A DNA stretch of 64,000 nucleotides from Helicobacter_F equorum (GCF_042649585.1 NZ_JBHRZM010000001.1:146104-210103), one strand, 5' to 3'; shown: positions 45,365 to 54,298, counted from the stretch's first letter. Translations and numbers: made by a program. The notes: generated by a model not told the origin, from the letters alone.

Positions 45365-46164
45365 TGATGAGACTTGTAAAATATTGTGCTAATGGAAATG
45401 ATTTTTTACTCTATAACGCATTTGCTGATACGCTAAAGGCAGACTATAGGCAATATGCACAAAAATGGTGTGCAAGACATAGCGGTATAGGAGCTGATGG
45501 TTTTGTGGTGTTGTCACCAAGCCAAAAAGAGCGTATTGCTTATGAATGGATTTTTTTAAATGCTGATGGTAGTATAGCAGAAATGTGTGGTAATGCGAGT
45601 CGGTGCGTGGGGAGCTTTGCTTATGTTGAAGGTATAGCACCAAAAGAGCATACATTTTTGAGTTTGGCAGGTGAGATTGGGATTGTCGTAGATTCTCAAA
45701 ATCCACTTTTGGTTGAAAGTATGTTAGGGGAATATACCTTTATACAACAAGTGCAAGAACCTAGCTTGTGGGGTGAAAAATGGTATCTTTTGGATACTGG
45801 AGTGCCACATTTGGTATGTCTCACAGACACACAATCTCATATACCAAAATCTAATAGCCAACACAACGCATTCTTAAGAGGATTACGCCAAAAGCATGAT
45901 GTAAATGTGAATATCGCCTATGTCCAAGATAGGAAACATATCGTATATGCAACCTATGAGCGTGGTGTGGAGGATATTACCCTAGCGTGTGGCACAGGTG
46001 CAGCAGCAGTGATGGCATTGGCATATAGATTTGGATTGGTAGATTCACAAACCATCATCACACCACCAAGTAAAGAACTTTTGGAAGTGCGTATAGATTC
46101 GCACAATGTTGTATATCTCAAAGGTGCAGTGCAACGCGTAGCAGTATGTGAAGTAGAGGCTTAA
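45364..46164 (+). CDS. dapF: Diaminopimelate epimerase
   Basis: The 266-residue protein has both catalytic Cys sites: EMCGNASRCVGSF and LACGTGAAAVMA. It makes meso-diaminopimelate for lysine and peptidoglycan. Three in-frame starts follow each other (GTG 45361, ATG 45364, ATG 45367); I chose the first ATG. It ends 12 bases before the convergent FkbM gene. Confidence 0.95.
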   Translation: MMRLVKYCANGNDFLLYNAFADTLKADYRQYAQKWCARHSGIGADGFVVLSPSQKERIAYEWIFLNADGSIAEMCGNASRCVGSFAYVEGIAPKEHTFLSLAGEIGIVVDSQNPLLVESMLGEYTFIQQVQEPSLWGEKWYLLDTGVPHLVCLTDTQSHIPKSNSQHNAFLRGLRQKHDVNVNIAYVQDRKHIVYATYERGVEDITLACGTGAAAVMALAYRFGLVDSQTIITPPSKELLEVRIDSHNVVYLKGAVQRVAVCEVEA

Positions 46165-46176
46165 GTTATTTAAAGA

Positions 46177-47119
46177 TTACAATAGCTTTGCGCACTCCCA
46201 AGCATCAAGCGGAGTGTCTTTGTGTAATGCCAATACATCATAATAGTAGATGTGTTTGTTGCTTTTGCGTGTATAATCTAGGATTAAGGAAAGGTTTGAG
46301 ATGTCATCTGAATGTAAGACAACAAGAAGATTTCCAAAGTTATCAAAGATGAGTAATTGTGTATAACCCAAAGAGTTCAGATATGTAAAAATACTTGTGG
46401 GATTTTCGTCTTGAGCTTGAAGAAAGAAAAGATCCCATTCAAAAAAGAGTGTGCTTTTATAGGTTTTTAGGGTATTTTCGGCACTGCGAATGACTTTAAA
46501 ATCAAAACCATCAGTATCAACTTTGATGAAGTTTGGTTTAAAATCATGTTTGTTAACAAGAAAGTCTAATGTGTGAAAAACAATATTATTTTCATTGCCC
46601 TGAGAATCTTGGGTTTGAGTTTGCTGGAGTCTAGCACTTCCATCATAACGTGTGATTGTATAAGTATTTTGTGTGTCGGTAATGAAAGTATTTTCTATAA
46701 TAAGCCTATTCCCCCCCCCCTAGTAGCCGACCATAATGCCTATAAAAATTCTCCTCAATGAGATTGTTGTAGCGTGTTTCACCTTCTACAAGTAGGAATT
46801 GTGCTTTGGGCATATCCATAAAAACAGCGGTATCACCAATGTTTGCGCCTATATCTATGATGTGTATAAAGCCCATTTTTTGAGCTATGTAATTAGCTAC
46901 TTTGTGGAGTTGCATATCATATGTTGGATAGATTTTTTGATTGAGAAATATTGTATGAGAAAATGGCATACTCAATGTATAACCACGAAAACTTAAGGTA
47001 ATGAGAGGATCGGTAAATTTTAAAATTAAGGTGCGAAGCTTCACATAAAACTTAAAGCTTATCTTTCGATTTGAGGTAAGAATTCGTTGATAAATAAAAG
47101 TGGCAATTTCTGTAAACAT
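46177..47119 (-). CDS. Phase-variable FkbM-family methyltransferase, frame off here
   Basis: The gene is split into two frames joined by a 10-G run at 46711-46720. The first part has FIHIIDIGANIGDTAVFM (SAM-binding loop) and FLLVEGETRYNNLIEENF. The second, after the run, has FHTLDFLVNKHDFKPNFIKVDTDGFDFKVIRSAENTL, the classical FkbM C-terminal motif. With 10 G translation stops just after the Gly run; 9 or 12 G would give about 313 residues. I start at the ATG at 47119 because AAGGAG lies 7 bases before it. Such enzymes O-methylate sugars, here probably of a surface glycan. Confidence 0.9.
46711..46720 (-). repeat. Poly-G tract (10 G on the coding strand), phase-variation switch
   Basis: Ten C on the plus strand lie exactly at the break between the two FkbM frames. 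Upstream reads Leu-Leu-Gly-Gly-Gly-Glu then a stop; downstream needs nine or twelve G to continue as Asn-Arg-Leu-Ile. Confidence 0.92.
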
Positions 47120-47330
47120 TGGGATGCTCCTTAGTGGGATTGATGATGATTTTGTAATCATACACTAAATATAAAGTTTATGCAAGGTAGTTTTAGGATT
47201 GTGCAAAAATGTCACATAATTCTAGATAAATGTGATTACACTAGATAAAATTGTCCTTATAAAAAGGAAATAAATTTTTCTTTCTTTGCGAAAAATAGGG
47301 AAGAGTCTTGCAAAAAAAGTTTTTTTTGAC

Positions 47331-47336
47331 TACAAT
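47331..47336 (+). promoter_or_regulatory. Candidate -10 element (TACAAT) for the S10 cluster
   Basis: TACAAT follows an eight-T run and lies 88 bases before rpsJ, the first ribosomal gene. The gap 47162-47423 otherwise shows only AT-rich DNA; I see no obvious L4-binding leader hairpin. Confidence 0.55.
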
Positions 47337-47423
47337 TCGTGCTTTTAAATTGCATTGCATTTGTGTTTTTGAATGGATTTTGAGCCAAATGTGATGAGTT
47401 CTTTCATATAAAAAGGATGGCAA

Positions 47424-47735
47424 ATGGAAAAAATTAGATTAAAGTTGAAAGCCTATGATTATAGGGTTTTGGATCGTTCGGTAGCTGCAATTGTTGAAGC
47501 TGTGAAACGCACTGGATCAGAGATTAGGGGACCTATTCCACTTCCTACTAAAAAGCGTCGCTATACAGTGCTTAAATCTCCACATATCAACAAAGATTCA
47601 CGCGAACAATTTGAGATTAGAGTACATCATCGTATCATTGACATTATGTCTGCGACACCTGATACCGTGGATAGTCTTATGAAACTTGATTTAGCTCCAG
47701 AAGTAGATGTAGAAGTTACTTCCATGAGTAAGTAG
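47424..47735 (+). CDS. rpsJ: 30S ribosomal protein S10
   Basis: The 103-residue protein begins MEKIRLKLKAYDYRVLDRS and has GPIPLPTKKRRYTVLKSPHINKDSREQFE, standard for S10. It binds 16S rRNA in the small-subunit head and, with NusB, takes part in antitermination. It is the first gene of the cluster and has AAAAGGATGG before the ATG. Confidence 0.98.
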   Translation: MEKIRLKLKAYDYRVLDRSVAAIVEAVKRTGSEIRGPIPLPTKKRRYTVLKSPHINKDSREQFEIRVHHRIIDIMSATPDTVDSLMKLDLAPEVDVEVTSMSK

Positions 47736-47765
47736 GGAATTTAGAAATTAGACAAGGAAAGAGTT

Positions 47766-48344
47766 ATGGAATTTATCGTTGAAAAGATTGGTATGAGCCG
47801 AACCATTGGTGCAAAGAGTGAAGCAGTTACACTACTTCGCGTGCTTAATATGAAAGTATGTGAAGTATATGACAATGGAAAGGCATTGGTGGCTTACTCA
47901 AAAGGTAAGGCTATGAATAAAGCTATTGCAGGGGTTCAGAAAAAATATAGCTTAAGCAAAGAATTTAATAGATTTGCCACGCTCAAGGTTGCCAATACAG
48001 AACGAGGGGATCTTAACATAGAGGTTCTAGAAAATGCAAAGAGTGTGAAAAGCATTTTTAACTCTAAAGGTCGAGGCTTTAGTGGTGCGATGAAAAGATG
48101 GAATTTTCAAGGTGGTCCTGCTGCGCATGGTAGTAGATTTCATAGACGACTTGGATCTATCGGAAATCGTGAGTGGCCAGGAAGAGTGCAGCCGGGTAAA
48201 AAAATGGCAGGGCATTATGGTGATGAGCGTGTGAATACAAGAAATACTGTGCTTTCCTTTGACAAGGAAAGCAATATTTTGGTATTGAAAGGTTCTGTAG
48301 CAGGCTACAATGGAGCTTATGGCAGAATCCAAATTATACAATAA
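47766..48344 (+). CDS. rplC: 50S ribosomal protein L3
   Basis: The 192-residue protein has the L3 core VKSIFNSKGRGFSGAMKRWNFQGGPAAHGSRFHR and GKKMAGHYGDERVNTRN. It binds 23S rRNA and starts large-subunit assembly. It ends 10 bases before the rplD ATG. Confidence 0.97.
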   Translation: MEFIVEKIGMSRTIGAKSEAVTLLRVLNMKVCEVYDNGKALVAYSKGKAMNKAIAGVQKKYSLSKEFNRFATLKVANTERGDLNIEVLENAKSVKSIFNSKGRGFSGAMKRWNFQGGPAAHGSRFHRRLGSIGNREWPGRVQPGKKMAGHYGDERVNTRNTVLSFDKESNILVLKGSVAGYNGAYGRIQIIQ

Positions 48345-48354
48345 GGTGCGGTGT

Positions 48355-48978
48355 ATGAGTAAGGCGATTGTATTAGATAATAATCTTAAAAAAAGTAGTG
48401 AGATTGAATTACCAAAGGAATATGAGCAGGTTAGTGAACATAACTTGTATTTGTATGTGAAGTCCTATTTGGCATCTTTGCGTGCAAATAGTGCATATGC
48501 CAAAAATCGTGGTGAAGTCAGCGGTGGTGGTAAAAAACCATGGAGACAAAAGAAAAATGGTCGTGCACGTGCAGGGAGCATTACTTCTCCTATTTTTGTG
48601 GGCGGTGGTGTTTCTCATGGACCTACAAAACGCAATTATGATTTGAAAATCAATAAAAAACAAAAACGTTTAGCACTTGAGTATGCTTTGGCGCAAAAAG
48701 CACAAATGAATAAGCTTTTTGTTGTAGATTCTATAGCAATACAAAGTGGTAAGACAAAGGATGCGTATGCGAAATTTTGTGCACTTGGTGATAAGAATGC
48801 ACTTTTTGTGGGGCAATTTAGTGATGAAAAAACATTTTTAGCATACCGAAATTTACGAGAATGTTATGTTGTGGATTCTAATGAATTAAATGCTTATTTA
48901 GTTGCTACATTCCGTTGTGTGGTTATCGAGAAAGTAGTGCTTGATGAGATTATAGCTACTAAAAAAGCTAGCAAATAA
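48355..48978 (+). CDS. rplD: 50S ribosomal protein L4
   Basis: From ATG 48355, with AAGGTG upstream, the 207-residue protein has the extended loop AKNRGEVSGGGKKPWRQKKNGRARAG that lines the exit tunnel. An in-frame extension back to 48310 would overlap rplC and is not typical. L4 can regulate its own operon in E. coli; no site for this is evident here. Confidence 0.97.
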   Translation: MSKAIVLDNNLKKSSEIELPKEYEQVSEHNLYLYVKSYLASLRANSAYAKNRGEVSGGGKKPWRQKKNGRARAGSITSPIFVGGGVSHGPTKRNYDLKINKKQKRLALEYALAQKAQMNKLFVVDSIAIQSGKTKDAYAKFCALGDKNALFVGQFSDEKTFLAYRNLRECYVVDSNELNAYLVATFRCVVIEKVVLDEIIATKKASK

Positions 48979-48992
48979 GTGGAGGAGAGGCA

Positions 48993-49274
48993 ATGGCAGA
49001 TATAACAGATATTAAATCAATCCTTTACACAGAAAAGTCTTTGGCTTTGCAAGAAAAAGGAATGCTTGTGGTGCAAACTGCAAGTGGTGTTACTAAAAAT
49101 CAATTAAAAGCAGTGTTTCAAGAGTATTTTGGCTTCACTCCTCTTAAGATTAACTCTCTTAAGCAAGAGGGCAAAGTAAAGCGTTTTCGAGGTAGAGAAG
49201 GTAAAAGAGCATCTTTTAAAAAATTTTATGTAAAAGTTCCTGAAGGCGCCAAGATTGACGCTCTTTCGGTGTAA
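48993..49274 (+). CDS. rplW: 50S ribosomal protein L23
   Basis: The 93-residue protein has DIKSILYTEKSLALQEKGM and the tunnel-exit loop INSLKQEGKVKRFRGREGKRASFKKFYV. L23 docks trigger factor and SRP. GGAGAGG precedes the ATG. Confidence 0.97.
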   Translation: MADITDIKSILYTEKSLALQEKGMLVVQTASGVTKNQLKAVFQEYFGFTPLKINSLKQEGKVKRFRGREGKRASFKKFYVKVPEGAKIDALSV

Positions 49275-49292
49275 TGATAAAGGAGAATAGAA

Positions 49293-50120
49293 ATGGCAAT
49301 CAAAACATATAAGCCCTACACTCCTAGCAGGAGGTTTATGAGTGGGTTGAGCTCCAAAGATATTACTGCAAAGCCAAGCGTGAGAAGTTTGCTTGTAAAA
49401 CTTCCTATATCTGCTGGACGTAATAACAATGGACGAATTACAAGTCGTCATAGAGAGGGAGGAGCAAAAAAGCTCTATCGTATTATTGATTTTAAGCGCA
49501 ACAAGTTTGGTCTTGAAGGCAAGGTAAGTGCTATTGAATATGATCCATACAGAAATTGTCGCATTGCACTTATTACGTATCCTGATGGGGAAAAACGCTA
49601 CATCATTCAACCATCTGGTTTGAAAGTGGGTGATAGTGTTATGTCTGCAGAATTAGGATTGGACATCAAAGTAGGTTTTGCAATGAAACTTAAAGCAATT
49701 CCTATAGGAACTATCGTACATAATATTGAGATGCATCCTGGTGCCGGAGGTCAGCTTGCTAGAAGTGCAGGAGCTAGTGCGCAAATCATGGGGCGTGAGG
49801 GAAAATACATTATTTTGAGAATGCCAAGTGGTGAAATGCGTTATATTTTGGAAGAATGTATGGCAACTATTGGTGTTGTAGGGAATGAAGATTTTATCAA
49901 TATTTCTATCGGTAAAGCTGGACGAAACCGCCATAGAGGTATTCGACCACAGACTAGAGGTAGTGCGATGAACCCTGTAGATCACCCACATGGTGGTGGT
50001 GAAGGTAAGACTGGATCAAGTGGGCATCCTGTATCTCCTTGGGGAACACCTGCGAAGGGCTTTAAAACTCGTAAGAAAAAAACGAGTGATAAGCTCATTA
50101 TTTCAAGAAAGAAAAAATAA
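49293..50120 (+). CDS. rplB: 50S ribosomal protein L2
   Basis: The 275-residue protein has the L2 markers KPYTPSRRFMSGLSS and RGSAMNPVDHPHGGGEGKTG, which contains the conserved His near the peptidyl-transferase centre, followed by the basic tail GFKTRKKKTSDK. It is needed for subunit joining. Confidence 0.98.
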   Translation: MAIKTYKPYTPSRRFMSGLSSKDITAKPSVRSLLVKLPISAGRNNNGRITSRHREGGAKKLYRIIDFKRNKFGLEGKVSAIEYDPYRNCRIALITYPDGEKRYIIQPSGLKVGDSVMSAELGLDIKVGFAMKLKAIPIGTIVHNIEMHPGAGGQLARSAGASAQIMGREGKYIILRMPSGEMRYILEECMATIGVVGNEDFINISIGKAGRNRHRGIRPQTRGSAMNPVDHPHGGGEGKTGSSGHPVSPWGTPAKGFKTRKKKTSDKLIISRKKK

Positions 50121-50129
50121 GGAAGTAAT

Positions 50130-50411
50130 ATGTCACGATCAATTAAAAAAGGTCCATTCATCGATAGCTCTTTGTTAAAAAAAGTTTTGAAAGCAAGAGA
50201 TTCTAAAGATAATAAACCAATCAAAACATGGTCAAGACGTAGCACGATCTTGCCTGATATGATAGGTTTAACTTTTAATGTGCATAATGGCAGAGCATTT
50301 GTTCCTGTATATATCACAGAGAATCATGTTGGATATAAGTTGGGTGAATTTGCTCCCACTAGAACTTTTAAGGGACATAAAGGTAATGTCCAAAAGAAAA
50401 TTGGTAAATAA
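50130..50411 (+). CDS. rpsS: 30S ribosomal protein S19
   Basis: The 93-residue protein reads MSRSIKKGPFIDSSLLKKV and later GHKLGEFAPTRTF-like sequence (GYKLGEFAPTRTFKGH). It binds the head of the 30S subunit with S13. It starts 9 bases after rplB. Confidence 0.98.
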   Translation: MSRSIKKGPFIDSSLLKKVLKARDSKDNKPIKTWSRRSTILPDMIGLTFNVHNGRAFVPVYITENHVGYKLGEFAPTRTFKGHKGNVQKKIGK

Positions 50412-50420
50412 GGAGGAAGT

Positions 50421-50942
50421 ATGAGCAAAGCATTATTACGATATATTAGACTTTCTCCTACAAAAGCTCGTTTAATTGCTAGAGAGATTCAAGGAATGAA
50501 CGCCGAACTTGCAATTGCAAGCTTGGAATTCACACCAAACAAAGCAGCAAGAATTATTTCTAAAGTGCTTGCTTCTGCAGTAGCAAATGGTGGTTATGAT
50601 ACGCAAGAAGTTGTAGTGTTATCTTGTAGAATTGATGCCGGTCCTGTTTTGCGACGCTTTATGCCAAGAGCCAAGGGTCGTGCTACACCTATTAGAAAAC
50701 CTACATCTCATGTGTTTGTAGAGGTAGGCATCCCAAAAGATTCTGCAAAAAAGACCAAAGGTGCTAAAAAAGTTGTTGGTGCCCAAAAAATATCTAAGGC
50801 GACAAGCACAAAATCTGAAATTTCAGAATCTAGACCTAAGCAAGAAAAAGCTAAGGTAACAGAATCTAAGCCAACAAAAAAAGCAATTACGAAATCAACT
50901 GCGGCAAAAGCAAGCAAAACAACAGAAGGTGAGGGCAAGTAA
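50421..50942 (+). CDS. rplV: 50S ribosomal protein L22 with long basic tail
   Basis: The first 106 or so residues are normal L22 (LRYIRLSPTKARLIAREIQG, and the loop RFMPRAKGRATPIRKPTSHV). After IPKDSAKKTKG comes a low-complexity tail of about 65 residues rich in Lys, Ser, Thr, Ala and Glu, giving 173 residues against the usual 110-125. The tail contains two copies of AGAATCT (50825 and 50861). The tail's function is unknown; it could lie on the ribosome surface. Confidence 0.95.
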   Translation: MSKALLRYIRLSPTKARLIAREIQGMNAELAIASLEFTPNKAARIISKVLASAVANGGYDTQEVVVLSCRIDAGPVLRRFMPRAKGRATPIRKPTSHVFVEVGIPKDSAKKTKGAKKVVGAQKISKATSTKSEISESRPKQEKAKVTESKPTKKAITKSTAAKASKTTEGEGK

Positions 50943-50944
50943 GT

Positions 50945-51676
50945 ATGGGTCAAAAAGTCAATCCAATAGGTTTAAGATTAGGAATTAATAGGAATTGGTC
51001 TTCTCGTTGGTTTCCTGCTACACAGGCGACTCCTTCAAACATCTTAGAAGATCATATGATACGCAAGTTCTTAAAGAGCGAGATGTATTATGCCGGTGTG
51101 AGTGAGATTATTATTGAGCGTGCTGCACACAAGGTGCGTGTGACTGTGGTGGCTTCCAAACCCGGACTTATTATAGGTAAAAAAGGTGTTGATATTGATA
51201 AACATAAGGAAGCTTTGAAAAAGTTCCTCAAAAAAGAAGTTAGCATTAATATCAAAGAAGCTAAACGCCCACAAACAAATGCGCAATTAGCTGCAGAAAA
51301 TATTGCCACACAACTTGAAAAACGCGTAGCATTTCGACGCGCGATGAAGAAAGTTATGCAATCAGCACTTAAATCTGGGGCTAAGGGCATTAAAGTTAAG
51401 GTATCCGGTCGTCTAGCTGGTGCTGAAATGGCACGAACTGAATGGTATATGGAAGGTAGAGTACCTCTACATACGTTACGTGCAAAGATTGATTATGGTT
51501 TTGCAGAAGCAATGACAACATATGGAATCATTGGCGTAAAGGTTTGGATTTTTAAAGGTGAAGTGCTACATAAAGGGATTCAGCAAGAAAGAAGTGAGAG
51601 AGAATCTACGAGAGAAGCACATACCGATAGAGGCGAAAAAGAACCGAGAACTAGAACAAGAAGAGGGAGGCAATAA
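50945..51676 (+). CDS. rpsC: 30S ribosomal protein S3
   Basis: The 243-residue protein starts MGQKVNPIGLRLGINRNW, has the KH motif GLIIGKKGVDIDKHKEAL, and ends in an Arg/Glu-rich tail (RTRTRRGRQ). It guides mRNA into the 30S subunit. It starts 2 bases after rplV. Confidence 0.98.
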   Translation: MGQKVNPIGLRLGINRNWSSRWFPATQATPSNILEDHMIRKFLKSEMYYAGVSEIIIERAAHKVRVTVVASKPGLIIGKKGVDIDKHKEALKKFLKKEVSINIKEAKRPQTNAQLAAENIATQLEKRVAFRRAMKKVMQSALKSGAKGIKVKVSGRLAGAEMARTEWYMEGRVPLHTLRAKIDYGFAEAMTTYGIIGVKVWIFKGEVLHKGIQQERSERESTREAHTDRGEKEPRTRTRRGRQ

Positions 51677-51678
51677 TT

Positions 51679-52104
51679 ATGTTGATGCCAAAAAAAACAA
51701 AATATAGAAAGCAGATGAAAGGTCGCAATCGTGGCAAATCATTTCGCGGTTGCTCTCTTGCATTTGGGAATATAGGTATTAAAGCATTAGAACATGGACG
51801 CATAGATTCTAGACAAATAGAATCTGCACGTATTGCGATGACCCGTCACATCAAGAGAGCTGGTAAGGTGTGGATACGAGTTTTCCCAGATAAACCACTA
51901 ACAGCAAAACCTCTTGAAGTCAGAATGGGTAAAGGTAAAGGCGGTGTCGAAAAATGGGTTATGAATATTAAACCTGGTCGTATTATTTATGAAATGATAG
52001 GTATTGATGAAGGATTGGCACGTGAAGCTTTGGCATTGGCACAAAGTAAACTTCCATTTAAAACAAAAATTATAACAAGCGAGAGCGAAAATGAAATTTA
52101 CTGA
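51679..52104 (+). CDS. rplP: 50S ribosomal protein L16
   Basis: The 141-residue protein starts MLMPKKTKYRKQMKGRNRGK and has MGKGKGGVEKWVMNIKPGRI, both typical of L16, which helps place the A-site tRNA. It overlaps rpmC by 14 bases. Confidence 0.98.
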   Translation: MLMPKKTKYRKQMKGRNRGKSFRGCSLAFGNIGIKALEHGRIDSRQIESARIAMTRHIKRAGKVWIRVFPDKPLTAKPLEVRMGKGKGGVEKWVMNIKPGRIIYEMIGIDEGLAREALALAQSKLPFKTKIITSESENEIY

Positions 52105-52285
52105 ATTGAAGGACAAAGATATTGTCGAATTACAAAAGTTGCTTAAAGAAAAGAAGTCATTGTTGTTTGAAACTAGACTCAAATTAAAGACTATGCAATC
52201 AACAAATCCTAGTGAGCTTAAATTTGTGCGTAAAGATATAGCACGGATTAATACAGCGATTAATGCCAAAAAGGATGTCAAATGA
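52091..52285 (+). CDS. rpmC: 50S ribosomal protein L29
   Basis: The 64-residue two-helix protein starts MKFTELKDKDIVELQKLLK and has LKFVRKDIARINTAI, the L29 signature. It binds near the tunnel exit beside L23. Confidence 0.96.
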   Translation: MKFTELKDKDIVELQKLLKEKKSLLFETRLKLKTMQSTNPSELKFVRKDIARINTAINAKKDVK

Positions 52286-52548
52286 GTGAAAAACAAGCGC
52301 ACAAAAGAGTGATACAAGGGAGAATTATAAGTAAAGCAGGGGATAAAAGTGTGGTAGTGCTTGTAGAGAGAAAAGTTCTCCACCCAAAGTATAGAAAAAT
52401 CGTTAAGAGATTTAAAAAATATACAATCCATGATGAAAACAATCAAGCTAAGGTTGGTGATGTGGTGAGCGCAATCGAGTGCAGACCAATTTCTAAGAGT
52501 AAATCTTTTAGACTAAAAGATATTGTGGTGAAAGGAGTAGAGCTATGA
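52282..52548 (+). CDS. rpsQ: 30S ribosomal protein S17
   Basis: The 88-residue OB-fold protein has VIQGRIISKAGDKSVVVLVERKVLHPKYRKIV and ends FRLKDIVVKGVEL. It binds 16S rRNA early in assembly. It overlaps rpmC by 4 bases and rplN by 4. Confidence 0.97.
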   Translation: MSEKQAHKRVIQGRIISKAGDKSVVVLVERKVLHPKYRKIVKRFKKYTIHDENNQAKVGDVVSAIECRPISKSKSFRLKDIVVKGVEL

Positions 52549-52913
52549 TACAGAGTTTTACAAGACTAAATGTAGCTGATAATAGTGGCGCTAAAGAGAT
52601 TATGTGTATCAAAGTTCTTGGTGGTAGCCATAGACGTTACGCACGTGTTGGTGATGTGATTGTTGCATCTGTAAAAAAAGCAATTCCAAATGGAAAAGTT
52701 AAAAAAGGGCAAGTAGTTAAGGCGGTAATTGTGAGAACAAAAAAGGAGATTCATAGAGAAAATGGATCTTTAGTTCGGTTTGATGAAAATGCTGCTGTAA
52801 TTCTTGATGCAAAAAGGGAACCTATTGGCACAAGGATTTTTGGACCAGTTAGCAGAGAAGTGCGATATGCAAATTTTATGAAAATAGTATCGTTAGCTCC
52901 GGAGGTGTTATAG
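52545..52913 (+). CDS. rplN: 50S ribosomal protein L14
   Basis: The 122-residue protein has MIQSFTRLNVADNSGAKEIMCIKVLGG and RFDENAAVILDAKREPIGTRIFGPV, the L14 signature. It forms an intersubunit bridge. It overlaps both neighbours. Confidence 0.98.
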   Translation: MIQSFTRLNVADNSGAKEIMCIKVLGGSHRRYARVGDVIVASVKKAIPNGKVKKGQVVKAVIVRTKKEIHRENGSLVRFDENAAVILDAKREPIGTRIFGPVSREVRYANFMKIVSLAPEVL

Positions 52914-53146
52914 TGAAATGCAAAATTAAAAAGGGCGATGTAGTTGTAGCTATCGCTGGCGATGATAAAGGCAAAAGTGGTAAGGTGATTCAGGTATTAC
53001 CAAAAAAGGGACAAGTTATAGTTGAGGGTTTGAGGGTAGCTAAAAAATCAGTCAAGCCTAGCGACAAAGATCCCAAGGGTGGCTTTGTAAACAAAGAGAT
53101 GCCAATAGATATCTCTAATGTGAAAAAAGCGGATGGAGATAAATAA
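52913..53146 (+). CDS. rplX: 50S ribosomal protein L24
   Basis: The 77-residue protein has the KOW motif KKGDVVVAIAGDDKGKSGKV and starts with GTG sharing one base with the rplN stop. L24 nucleates 23S rRNA folding. It is shorter than enterobacterial L24 (104) but normal for this phylum. Confidence 0.96.
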   Translation: MKCKIKKGDVVVAIAGDDKGKSGKVIQVLPKKGQVIVEGLRVAKKSVKPSDKDPKGGFVNKEMPIDISNVKKADGDK

Positions 53147-53691
53147 TGTTTGAGTTACGTAGAAAATATAAAGAAGAGCTTGTCTCGAAGCTTAAAGAAG
53201 AGCTGCAAATTACAAATGCAATGCTTGTCCCAAGACTAGAAAAAATTGTGATTAGTGTTGGTGCGGGAGATTATGCAAAAGATAGCAAAATTATACAAAA
53301 TATTGCCGATACAATTTCTCTTATTGCTGGACAAAAGGCAATTATTACGAAAGCTAAAAAATCTGTAGCAGGATTTAAGATGCGTGAAGGTATGCCAATG
53401 GGTGTGAAAGTTACGCTTAGGGGCAATATGATGTATAACTTCTTGGAAAAACTTATTGTTATTGCATTACCTAGAGTGAAGGATTTTAGGGGTATTAAGC
53501 GCAATGGTTTTGATGGGAGGGGAAATTATAGTTTTGGTCTTAATGAGCAGCTTATGTTCCCAGAAGTAGTGTATGATGATATTATGGTGACACACGGTAT
53601 GAATATCACGATCGTAACATCAACTAATAGCGATAAAGAGGCTTTCAAACTACTTGAAATGTTTGGCATGCCTTTTGCAAAAGGACGATAA
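53146..53691 (+). CDS. rplE: 50S ribosomal protein L5
   Basis: The 181-residue protein has PRLEKIVISVGAGDYAKDSK, KKSVAGFKMREGMPMGVKVTLRG and PRVKDFRGIKRNGFDGRGNYSFG, all standard L5. It binds 5S rRNA and contacts P-site tRNA. It shares one base with rplX. Confidence 0.98.
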   Translation: MFELRRKYKEELVSKLKEELQITNAMLVPRLEKIVISVGAGDYAKDSKIIQNIADTISLIAGQKAIITKAKKSVAGFKMREGMPMGVKVTLRGNMMYNFLEKLIVIALPRVKDFRGIKRNGFDGRGNYSFGLNEQLMFPEVVYDDIMVTHGMNITIVTSTNSDKEAFKLLEMFGMPFAKGR

Positions 53692-53692
53692 A

Positions 53693-53878
53693 ATGGCAAA
53701 AAAATCTATGATAGCAAAAGCTAAGAGAAAAGCAAAATTTAGTGCAAGAGCCTATACAAGATGTCAAGTGTGTGGTAGACCGCATTCTGTATACAGAGAT
53801 TTTGGGTTATGTCGTGTATGCCTACGTAAAATGGGCAATGAGGGATTGATCCCAGGACTTAGAAAAGCAAGCTGGTAA
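53693..53878 (+). CDS. rpsN: 30S ribosomal protein S14, zinc-ribbon type
   Basis: The 61-residue protein MAKKSMIAKAKRK... has four Cys in CQVCGRPHSVYRDFGLCRVC (two CxxC pairs), the short zinc-binding form. I start at the ATG at 53693, one base after the rplE stop; an in-frame extension would overlap rplE. Confidence 0.97.
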   Translation: MAKKSMIAKAKRKAKFSARAYTRCQVCGRPHSVYRDFGLCRVCLRKMGNEGLIPGLRKASW

Positions 53879-53885
53879 GGAGTGG

Positions 53886-54284
53886 ATGATGGTAAATGAT
53901 ATTATTGCAGATTCTTTGACACGCATTCGCAATGCTTCCATGAGAAGACTAGAAGTTGCAAATTTGTATTATGCAAAAATTGTTGTTTCTATTTTGGAAG
54001 TTTTTAAAACAAAAGGCTTCATCAAAGACTATAAGGTGATTGACAAAGATGGTAAGCAATTTATTAGTGTGCAGCTTGAATATGATGAACAAGGCAAGAG
54101 TGCCATTAATGAAATTAAAAGAATTAGTAAGCCTGGTAGACGTGTGTATAAGGGACATAGCGAATTAAAACGCTTCAAAAATGGTTATGGGACTATCGTG
54201 GTAAGCACAAGCAAAGGTGTAATCGCAAATGATGAAGCATATAAGGCTAATGTCGGTGGCGAAGCACTTTGCAGTATATGGTAA
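53886..54284 (+). CDS. rpsH: 30S ribosomal protein S8
   Basis: The 132-residue protein starts M(M)VNDIIADSLTRIRNASMRR and ends IVVSTSKGVIANDEAYKANVGGEALCSIW, typical S8. The second ATG (53889) may be the true start. S8 represses the spc operon in E. coli; no site is obvious here. Confidence 0.98.
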   Translation: MMVNDIIADSLTRIRNASMRRLEVANLYYAKIVVSILEVFKTKGFIKDYKVIDKDGKQFISVQLEYDEQGKSAINEIKRISKPGRRVYKGHSELKRFKNGYGTIVVSTSKGVIANDEAYKANVGGEALCSIW

Positions 54285-54298
54285 AAGGAGGAATAGTG

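Noticed and set aside
47311..47329. A7/T8 runs before rpsJ as a hairpin terminator
   Set aside because: They pair as A with T but lie directly before the -10 box and look like ordinary upstream promoter DNA.
51898..52446. A 182-codon minus-strand frame opposite rplP, rpmC and rpsQ
   Set aside because: It lies fully antisense to three ribosomal genes and is rich in Phe, Ser and Asn, as expected from the reverse complement of Lys/Glu-rich coding DNA.
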